Below, piece after piece: positions 33,264-39,600 of a DNA stretch of 39,600 bases. How positions within the stretch are numbered: position 1 is the first letter of the stretch; every line of letters starts with the position of its first letter. The stretch comes from Myxococcota bacterium. Its GTDB lineage: Bacteria; Myxococcota_A; UBA9160; UBA4427. A program made the translations under genes and the position numbers. Location: positions 1-39,600 of the forward strand of contig JAQWRT010000083.1 in NCBI GenBank assembly GCA_029243605.1, read 5' to 3'. The notes beneath the pieces are model-generated. The model made no database searches, had not been told where the DNA came from, and saw only the letters and a program-made list of their open reading frames with translations.

Positions 33264-34181
33264 ATGGTCGCTGAGTCCGAAAGTCTTATTCCCGATGATG
33301 TCGTTCGGAGGCGCCTGCCCCTGGAAGATCGGGGGGTCGAAATCGCGCTCCAGGATTGGGGAGGCGACGGCCCCCTTGCCCTGCTCCTTCACGCGAACGG
33401 TTTTTGCGGTGCGCTTTGGGCTCCTGTAGCGGAGCGATTGCGGGCTCAATTCCGCGTGGTCACCATGGACGCCCGAGGGCAGGGGGATTCGTCCCAGCCG
33501 GCCGCGGGCTTGGTCGCCGAGGCCTTCGATTGGGCCGTGATGGCGGGGGATGCCGTGGCCGTGGCAGAGGCGTTGCTCAAGGAGAGTGGAGATCGACAGG
33601 TCGGCCTGGGCCTGGGTCATTCGTTCGGCGGCACCCTTACCCTTTTTGCTGAAGCTGCCCGGCCCGGCCTCTATCAGCGGATTGTTCTGGCGGACCCCGT
33701 GGTTCCGCCCACGCCTAAAATGCTCGAGACCCTCGATTGGGGCGCGCGCCCCCCAACGCCCATGGCGGAGGGCGCCCGTCGTCGCCGAAGCCATTGGCCA
33801 AGTCGCGAGGAGGCTCGGACCCAACTTTCGGGGAAGGCACTTTTCGCGAGCTGGACTCCTCGGGCATTGGCGATCTACCTGGCCGAGGGCTTGGTTGAGC
33901 GTTCGGATGGCGGCGTCGAGTTGAAGTGCGACAAAGAAGTGGAGGCTCTGGTTTTCGAGGCTGCCATGTCCGTGGATCTCTTTGAGCAAGCCGCCCGAGT
34001 CGACCCGCCGTCACTCTTCCTCTGGGCGAAGCAGGGGAATTTTTCCCGGGCCTTCTACGAGGAACTCTGTAGGGAAATGGCCGAGGCCGAGATCATTGAT
34101 GCCGATGCGGGCCACCTCATCCCCATGGAGAGCCCCGACTGGGTCGCCGACCGCGTCCTCGAGTTCTGCTCCCGGGGTTGA
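33264..34181 (+). CDS. Alpha/beta hydrolase (serine type)
   Basis: A 305-residue alpha/beta hydrolase. LLHANGFCGALWAPVAE forms the oxyanion region, VVTMDARGQGDSS is the usual strand-4 block, and Ser120 in GLGHSFGGTLTL is the nucleophile. His284 in ADAGHLIPMESP is the general base. The acid is not obvious: the stretch SLFLWAKQGNFSRAFYEEL lacks a clear Asp, and it may lie elsewhere. The family includes esterases, lipases, C-C bond hydrolases and thioesterases; the substrate cannot be told. GGAAG lies eight bases before the ATG at 33264; a GTG three codons earlier is less likely. It precedes sucA by 107 bp on the same strand. Confidence 0.87.
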   Translation: MVAESESLIPDDVVRRRLPLEDRGVEIALQDWGGDGPLALLLHANGFCGALWAPVAERLRAQFRVVTMDARGQGDSSQPAAGLVAEAFDWAVMAGDAVAVAEALLKESGDRQVGLGLGHSFGGTLTLFAEAARPGLYQRIVLADPVVPPTPKMLETLDWGARPPTPMAEGARRRRSHWPSREEARTQLSGKALFASWTPRALAIYLAEGLVERSDGGVELKCDKEVEALVFEAAMSVDLFEQAARVDPPSLFLWAKQGNFSRAFYEELCREMAEAEIIDADAGHLIPMESPDWVADRVLEFCSRG

Positions 34182-34288
34182 AGAGGGCGCCTGGAGGAGG
34201 CGACGCCGACCCCAGGCCGGGTATCATGGACCTCCGTTCGAAGCGGTTATTCCCGCCCGATGGGCCCGAGCGGCGAGGAGCAGATAGA

Positions 34289-37228
34289 GTGAGCGAGCAG
34301 GATGGACGACGGGGAAACAGCCCTCCCGAAGTCGACGAAGTCCCCGAACCCGATTCGGCCTATTACCCGAGCTTTGGCATCAACGCCGGAGCGGTGGAAG
34401 AGATCCGTGGGCAATATGCCGCCAACTCCACCTCGGTGGATCACGCCTGGCGCGTGCGCTTTGACGAGGAAGATCCCGGGGGTTTCCGGCCAGTTCCCCC
34501 GCAGCGTACCGATTCCGCCGGGCCCCCAGCCCAGGCGCTTTCCAACGGGGCACCGGAGCCGGCGCCCGCTCAGCCAAGGGAGCCCGCCCCTACTTTCGCC
34601 GATTCGGCTCAGCCCCCGAGCGAAGATCCATTCGCAGGGCTTCGGCAAGCCGACCGCTATGCCCGGGTCTTGCGGCTGATCCACTTCTATCGCGCCCGGG
34701 GCCACCGCATCGCAGATAGCGATCCCCTGGGCGAGCGAGCCAGCTATTTCCCGGAACTCGACCCCGCGCATTACGGCCTGGGTAAAGACGACCTCGACGC
34801 GTACTTCATCACCGGCGATCTGCCCGGGGATAGCATCCAGACCCTGCGAGAAATCCTCGAGCGATTGAGGGCAACCTATTGTCGCACCATCGGCGCGGAG
34901 TACACCCACGTTCAGGATCCGGGAAGGAAGGGTTGGCTCCAGGCTCTGATGGAGAAAACCGAGAACAAGCCCGAGATCGGAACGCGGGAGCAGTGTCAGA
35001 TCCTCGAACAGCTGATCTCTGCGGATCTCTTTGAGACCTTTGTCCACACCAAATTTATCGGGCAGAAGCGCTTCTCCCTCGAGGGGGCCGACGCCGTAGT
35101 TCCCATGCTTCATTCTGCCATTGAGTCTGCTCCCAGTCTTGGCATCCGGGAAATAGTCCTGGGTATGTCTCATCGAGGCCGCCTCAATGTCTTGTGCAAT
35201 GTCCTTGGAAAACCCTATGAAGAGATCTTCAACGAGTTTCATGACAACCCGATTCTGAACACGCCCTTCGGCTCGGGAGATGTCAAATATCACAAGGGTT
35301 ATTCGACGGATCGATACGTCGAATCCGGAGAGAGGGTGCACCTGACCCTCACTTCGAATCCTTCCCACCTCGAAGCGGTGAACCCGGTCGTCGTGGGTCG
35401 AACACGGGCCAAGCAGGTGCGATCGGGTGACTACGAAGGCGAGACAATCCTGCCTGTCCTGCTCCACGGGGATGCCGCTTTCGCCGGTCAGGGGATCGTG
35501 GCAGAAACCCTGAATCTCTCGCAATTGCCGGGGTATTCCACTGGCGGCACCCTCCACATCATTATCAACAACCAAATCGGGTTTACCACGACTCCGGCAG
35601 AGGCACGCTCCACGCTTTATTGCAGCGATGTGGCCAAGATGATCCAAGTGCCGATTTTTCATGTGAACGGCGACGATCCAGAGGCCGCGGTCCACTGCGT
35701 GAAGCTCGCCATGGAGTATCGCCAACGCTTTCAGGACGATGTCGTTATCGACCTCGTCTGCTACCGGCGCCATGGCCACAACGAAGGAGACGAACCCGCC
35801 TTCACCCAGCCCCGCCTCTACTCGAAAATTCGGAGTCGGCCGCTCTTGCGACAACTCTATGCCGAGCAACTCCTCGCCCAAGGGGCGATTTCGACGGACG
35901 AGGTGAAGGGGGCCGAGGAGAAGCGCAGGGCCGACCTGAACCGAGCTTACGACTCGGTTGGGGCCGAGATTCCCGCGGTGGGAGAGCCCTACGAACCCAA
36001 TGGGCCCTGGACGGGGTATTCACGAACCCGTCCCGAGGGTCCGACCCAGACGGCAGTGCCCGAAGCTCGGCTGGAAGAAGTGGCCCGTGGTCTGGGCAAA
36101 CTGCCCGACTATTTCCACCTGCACCCCAAACTCGAAGCGCTCGTCTATCGACGGGGCTGTATGATCGAAAAGCGAGGACCCATTGATTGGGCGATGGCGG
36201 AAGCTCTCGCCTTCGGAAGCCTTCTCCTCGAGGGCACGCCGGTCAGGCTATCGGGTCAAGACTGCTCTCGGGGAACCTTCAGCCATCGTCATGCGGTCTT
36301 TGTCGACCAGGAAAGCGGCGAGGAGTATACGCCGCTGAACCATCTCGCGGATACCCAGGCCCATTTCGAAGTGCTGGATAGCCTGCTCTCCGAGGCGGCC
36401 GTGCTCGGCTTCGAGTACGGCTATAGCCTGGCCGACCCGGGAACCCTGACCCTTTGGGAGGCGCAATTCGGTGATTTTAGTAACGGCGCTCAGGTGATCA
36501 TTGACCAGTTCATCACGTCGGCGCATGTCAAGTGGGGGCGGATGAACGGCTTGGTCATGCTTCTTCCCCACGGCTACGAAGGGCAGGGCCCGGAGCACTC
36601 GAGTGCACGGGTGGAGCGCTTCCTGCAAATTTGCGCGGAGGATTGCCTGCAGGTCATCAACTGCACGACTCCGGCTCAGTATTTCCACGTTCTACGCCGC
36701 CAGATGCGCCGAAAATACCGGGCTCCGATGGTGATCTTTACGCCGAAGAGTTTGTTGCGCGCGCCCGCAGCGGCATCGATGGTGGAGGATTTGAGTGAGG
36801 GCACCTTCGAGCCGGTCCTCGATGATACTCTGGCATCGGCGGACCCAGGGCGGGTTGACCGGATTCTGCTGAGCTTCGGGAAAATCTACTACGAACTCCT
36901 TACGGCGAGCGAGAACCTACCAGGGGATAGCTCCGAGCGCGTTGCGCTGGTGCGTCTTGAGGAGGTCTACCCGTGGCCCGAGGAACGCCTTCGAGAAATC
37001 TTCGCGAGCTATGCGAACGTGACGCGAATCTTCTGGGTCCAGGAGGAGCCCCAGAATATGGGAGCTTGGACATTTGTGAGGGATCGCCTGGGCGATTTGA
37101 TGCCCGAGGGCGTGAGCCTCGAATTCTCGGGCCGCGAGCCCTCTGCGAGTACCGCCACGGGTTCTATGCGAGTCCATCGCAAGGAGCAGGCGGCGTTGAT
37201 CGAGAACGCTCTCGAGGGACTGGCTTAG
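34289..37228 (+). CDS. sucA: 2-Oxoglutarate dehydrogenase E1 component
   Basis: The thiamine-diphosphate E1 subunit of the 2-oxoglutarate dehydrogenase complex, a TCA enzyme that decarboxylates 2-oxoglutarate and loads the E2 lipoyl arm. About 979 residues. The N-terminal E2-binding segment (YPSFGINAGAVEEIRGQY, VDHAWRVRF) is followed by a Pro/Ala-rich linker. The E1 core has FVHTKFIGQKRFSLEGAD, SHRGRLNVL with His295, NPSHLEAVNPVV and INNQIGFTT (428-434). The transketolase-like C-terminal half contains LPHGYEGQGPEHSSARVERF and LRRQMRRKYRAPMVIFTPKSLLR. GAGGAG eight bases before the GTG at 34289 supports this start; an ATG at 34226 is the alternative. No sucB or lpd gene follows; the next gene is convergent. 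Confidence 0.96.
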   Translation: MSEQDGRRGNSPPEVDEVPEPDSAYYPSFGINAGAVEEIRGQYAANSTSVDHAWRVRFDEEDPGGFRPVPPQRTDSAGPPAQALSNGAPEPAPAQPREPAPTFADSAQPPSEDPFAGLRQADRYARVLRLIHFYRARGHRIADSDPLGERASYFPELDPAHYGLGKDDLDAYFITGDLPGDSIQTLREILERLRATYCRTIGAEYTHVQDPGRKGWLQALMEKTENKPEIGTREQCQILEQLISADLFETFVHTKFIGQKRFSLEGADAVVPMLHSAIESAPSLGIREIVLGMSHRGRLNVLCNVLGKPYEEIFNEFHDNPILNTPFGSGDVKYHKGYSTDRYVESGERVHLTLTSNPSHLEAVNPVVVGRTRAKQVRSGDYEGETILPVLLHGDAAFAGQGIVAETLNLSQLPGYSTGGTLHIIINNQIGFTTTPAEARSTLYCSDVAKMIQVPIFHVNGDDPEAAVHCVKLAMEYRQRFQDDVVIDLVCYRRHGHNEGDEPAFTQPRLYSKIRSRPLLRQLYAEQLLAQGAISTDEVKGAEEKRRADLNRAYDSVGAEIPAVGEPYEPNGPWTGYSRTRPEGPTQTAVPEARLEEVARGLGKLPDYFHLHPKLEALVYRRGCMIEKRGPIDWAMAEALAFGSLLLEGTPVRLSGQDCSRGTFSHRHAVFVDQESGEEYTPLNHLADTQAHFEVLDSLLSEAAVLGFEYGYSLADPGTLTLWEAQFGDFSNGAQVIIDQFITSAHVKWGRMNGLVMLLPHGYEGQGPEHSSARVERFLQICAEDCLQVINCTTPAQYFHVLRRQMRRKYRAPMVIFTPKSLLRAPAAASMVEDLSEGTFEPVLDDTLASADPGRVDRILLSFGKIYYELLTASENLPGDSSERVALVRLEEVYPWPEERLREIFASYANVTRIFWVQEEPQNMGAWTFVRDRLGDLMPEGVSLEFSGREPSASTATGSMRVHRKEQAALIENALEGLA

Positions 37229-37244
37229 CGGGCGGCACCGTTTA

Positions 37245-39161
37245 TTAGGAGGTCCCGCTTTGATCAGGGTGAACCTTCAAGGATCGCATGCGGTTGATGG
37301 CAAAGGCGAGTTCGTAGCGCCGGGGCCTCGCTAGGTTGCCGGGGTGGCGTTCGGGCGCGTTTCTGCCGCGTCGCAGATCAAGAGCTTCGAGGCCCTCCTC
37401 ATCGAGAATGGTTTCGAGGGCCTTGAGAATTTCGAGAAGACAGGGCGCAGAGTCGGGCAAACCTACTTTCGCCCCGCCCATGAGCTCTCGGCTGGCTAGG
37501 CGAATCGCGTAAGCAATCGCCCGGGTCTGGCTCGCATCGACGAGCTGGCTGAGATAGCGAAGGTCGAGGGATTCTTCGCCGTAAAGGATGAGCTCTCGCC
37601 CTCGGGCCGAAATGTTTTCTTCCCGGCGGCCCCGGGCGGCAACAAAGCTGTCGGCCAGTGGGCTGCGTGGATTGATCGGTTCGAGGGGGCTGCGGTCCTC
37701 CTTGACTCGTCCACTGGGGTCCTCGGCTGCGATTCGCTGAGCTTCCGTGGTGACATCCACGGCGACGTACTCTCGCATCATGATCACGGTATCTGCGACC
37801 TCGAAATAGTCGCCACATCCGCCCATGACCAAAACGCTCGATATGTCTAATTGATCAGAGAGTTCTCGGATGCGATCGACGAAGGGGGTGATGGGTTCGT
37901 GGGCTCGGTCGACAAGTCGTTGCATGCGCGCATCGCGGACCATGAAATTCGTCGCCGAGGTGTCCTCGTCGAGGAGCAGGCCTCGCGCCCCCACTTCGAG
38001 GGCTTCGACGATATTGGCGGCTTGGCTGGTCGAACCGCTGGCGTCAGGGCTTGAGAAAGACCGGGTTCGGGTCTGCTCGTTTGCGCCCTTCCCGGGGAGC
38101 GATTCGATGAAGGCGTGGATGTCGGCGCCTGTGACGCTTCGCCCATCCTCGGCGCGAATCTTTACGAGATTGGGATCGGCGACCACGTACTCTCGGCCAT
38201 CGCCGGGGATATGCGGGTAGACCGAGGTTTCCAGGGCGCGCAAGAGGGTCGATTTTCCGTGGTAGCCACCCCCGACGATCAGGGTGATGCCCTTAGGGAT
38301 CGCCATCCCGCGCAGGCTGGGCTGGCCACTCTCTGCCAAGGGGTTGGGGACATCGATCTCCACAGCGAGTGACTCGGGCGAGCGAAAAGGAACGGCATCC
38401 GACGGAGCCATGGGGAGTTCACTGGCGCCGCTGGCCCTGGGCAGGAGGGCGCCGTCGGCGACAAAAGCCACCCAGCCGAGGTCGGCGAGTCGGTCGCGGA
38501 TCGATTCCTGGTTTTCCGCGCATTCCACGAAGGCGTGCATAGCGGGAAGCGAAAGATTCTCGGCGAGCAGTCCGGCTTCGACGATTTCGGGGAGTCGTTG
38601 GGTCAGTAGATGGCGAGCTTCCCGTGCCAGGATACGACGTCCGGCGGCGGGCAACCCCAACTCGATGCGGGCTTCGACCCAATCGGGGTGAATCTTGACG
38701 GCGCTTCTCTCGAGGATTTCCTGGCCACCGGAATCGATGAAGACCCGCCCGCTCTTGCCGCTGCCCCGGCCTCGCGATCCTCGGGGTGGCTTCCCGGGCG
38801 ATGCTTCAGGGTCCGGCTGCTCTCGATGTCCCCCGTGGATGGCCCGCTGAAGCGCACGCGCAATAAAATCCGCCAGGGCGATGCGCCTGATGCCCGGGGC
38901 GATAAGCGCCTCGGGCAGCTGGGCCTCTCGGGCAGGAACGCGAAGGCGTAGTTTGGAGGGGCTAGCGAAAGGATCGGCCTGGATATGGTCGATAAAAAGA
39001 CTGAAACGCTCGAACTCGAAGCGGCCGCGAATCTCCGAGTAGGTTTTGTATCCCCTGCCGTCGATTCGATCGAGAATCGCCTCAAGGGTTTGAGCGTCTG
39101 CCACCAGGTCTCCGATCCGGATTTGGATGTTTACAGCCACGTTGGCTGGCCCCCCAAACAT
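37245..39161 (-). CDS. Predicted ATPase of the ABC class (COG3044)
   Basis: A 638-residue protein related to COG3044/MRB1590-type ABC ATPases. It is not a transporter: there are no membrane segments. The N-terminal domain begins ILDRIDGRGYKTYSEIRG and has LRLRVPAREAQLP. A low-complexity RG-rich linker (about 115-138) leads to GSGKSGRVFIDSGGQEILER, a second P-loop-like motif typical of this family. The ABC domain has Walker A GGGYHGKSTLL with Lys303 and Walker B GLLLDEDTSATNFM at about 395-408, followed by SSVLVMGGCGDYFEVADTVI. The C-terminal part is a helical region. A trypanosome relative binds RNA; the bacterial role is not known. The start could be a GTG 19 codons in (39104), which has GGAG at the right spacing. 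Confidence 0.9.
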   Translation of the reverse strand: MFGGPANVAVNIQIRIGDLVADAQTLEAILDRIDGRGYKTYSEIRGRFEFERFSLFIDHIQADPFASPSKLRLRVPAREAQLPEALIAPGIRRIALADFIARALQRAIHGGHREQPDPEASPGKPPRGSRGRGSGKSGRVFIDSGGQEILERSAVKIHPDWVEARIELGLPAAGRRILAREARHLLTQRLPEIVEAGLLAENLSLPAMHAFVECAENQESIRDRLADLGWVAFVADGALLPRASGASELPMAPSDAVPFRSPESLAVEIDVPNPLAESGQPSLRGMAIPKGITLIVGGGYHGKSTLLRALETSVYPHIPGDGREYVVADPNLVKIRAEDGRSVTGADIHAFIESLPGKGANEQTRTRSFSSPDASGSTSQAANIVEALEVGARGLLLDEDTSATNFMVRDARMQRLVDRAHEPITPFVDRIRELSDQLDISSVLVMGGCGDYFEVADTVIMMREYVAVDVTTEAQRIAAEDPSGRVKEDRSPLEPINPRSPLADSFVAARGRREENISARGRELILYGEESLDLRYLSQLVDASQTRAIAYAIRLASRELMGGAKVGLPDSAPCLLEILKALETILDEEGLEALDLRRGRNAPERHPGNLARPRRYELAFAINRMRSLKVHPDQSGTS

Positions 39162-39270
39162 GATTCCAGGAGCCAGAAGGGGCCCCCAAGCTTGACGCGT
39201 GGGAGGGCTCTCGTCGAGACGTTATCCTCGGGTGGACTTCCATGTCGGGGGATTCATCGGGGGGACGGAT

Positions 39271-39600
39271 TTGGCTCAGGGATCGCGAGATCAGTGGACC
39301 AGCAGTTTCGGTTTCTTTGCGGCAGCGGTGGGGTCTGCCGTTGGCCTTGGGAATATGTGGCGCTTCTCGTACCTGACCGCCGAGAAGGGAGGGGCGGCTT
39401 TCGTCTTTCTCTATCTTGCCTTTACCCTGGCGATTGGCATTCCGATCATGCTTGCTGAGCTCACTCTGGGGCGAGGTTCGGGCAAAAGTCCCATCGGGGC
39501 CCTGGCGCATTATGGCGGCAAGCGTTGGAAACCTCTGGGCGCTCTTTTCGTCGTGACCGGCTTCGTGATCCTTTCCTACTACTCGGTCATCGCGGGTTGG
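39271..39600 (+). CDS. Sodium:neurotransmitter symporter (NSS/SNF family), N-terminal part
   Basis: A frame open to the window end gives the first 110 residues of an NSS-family Na+-coupled transporter, the LeuT fold. FFAAAVGSAVGLGNMWRFSY is the first membrane helix with the unwound Na+/substrate-binding segment. EKGGAAFVFLYLAFTLAIGI, PIMLAELTLGRGSGKSPIGA and the beginning of helix three (GFVILSYYSVIAGW) follow in the usual order. These carriers take up amino acids such as leucine, tyrosine or tryptophan. I chose a TTG at 39271 because GGGGGGA lies just before it and bacterial members typically begin a few residues before the Trp; a GTG at 39232 is the alternative. It is divergent from the COG3044 gene. 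The rest lies beyond the window. Confidence 0.9.
   Translation, partial: MAQGSRDQWTSSFGFFAAAVGSAVGLGNMWRFSYLTAEKGGAAFVFLYLAFTLAIGIPIMLAELTLGRGSGKSPIGALAHYGGKRWKPLGALFVVTGFVILSYYSVIAGW

Noticed and set aside
34247..35881. 544-codon leftward open frame antisense to sucA
   Set aside because: It lies wholly inside the well-conserved sucA sequence. High GC at codon position three on the true strand often leaves long open antisense frames. The product has no recognisable domain.

Overview
The window is a GC-rich (about 60%) stretch of bacterial chromosome, almost fully coding, from a Gram-negative organism with a respiratory, lipid-oxidising lifestyle. The Gram-negative reading rests on a lipoprotein-type lytic transglycosylase, a large RND/MMPL exporter and an EI-Ntr (PtsP). 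The mix of CoA-ester enzymes, E. coli-type fumarate reductase and a COG3044 ATPase would suit a deltaproteobacterial-type lineage (Myxococcota, Desulfobacterota, Binatota or relatives). That placement is inference: there is no rRNA or other phylogenetic marker. I see no prophage, insertion sequence, CRISPR array, tRNA or plasmid module.

Layout. 1-7 kb: tail of an XRE-type regulator, ptsP, then a leftward pair leuS plus a multipass membrane protein (GT-C-like). 7-12.8 kb: a PEP synthase/PPDK regulatory kinase-phosphorylase, a leftward 1017-residue RND transporter, a D-2-hydroxyacid dehydrogenase and a leftward NYN-domain protein. 12.8-13.6 kb: the only long stretch without a confident gene. 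It carries a G-rich tandem repeat, a second short repeat, a perfect dyad and a strong rightward terminator hairpin just before frdA. 13.6-17 kb: frdABCD with overlapping genes. 17.2-20.5 kb: hsp20, then an acyl-CoA dehydrogenase pair and a BolA-like gene in one tight operon. 20.5-22.4 kb: leftward DHH phosphoesterase and epoxide hydrolase. 22.5-25.5 kb: pabB, a ChaC-like cyclotransferase and a crotonase. 25.5-31 kb: leftward panE-like reductase, then rightward lytic transglycosylase, alpha-methylacyl-CoA racemase and a prohibitin/SPFH protein. 31-33.2 kb: leftward MATE exporter and Nudix hydrolase. 33.2-39.6 kb: alpha/beta hydrolase, sucA, leftward COG3044 ATPase, and the first part of an NSS-family sodium symporter that runs off the end.

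How the genes fit together. frdABCD and sucA serve the TCA/respiratory core. The acyl-CoA dehydrogenase pair, crotonase, racemase and epoxide hydrolase point to oxidation of branched or cyclic lipids. PtsP and the PEP synthase/PPDK regulator both act at the PEP/pyruvate node. Most of the window is ordinary core metabolism. The points most worth checking are the acyl-CoA dehydrogenase pair whose active-site elements look split between subunits, the crotonase lacking both catalytic glutamates, the terminator hairpin in front of frdA, the G-rich repeat array and the poorly understood COG3044 ATPase. I did not find a clear multi-gene system of a new kind.
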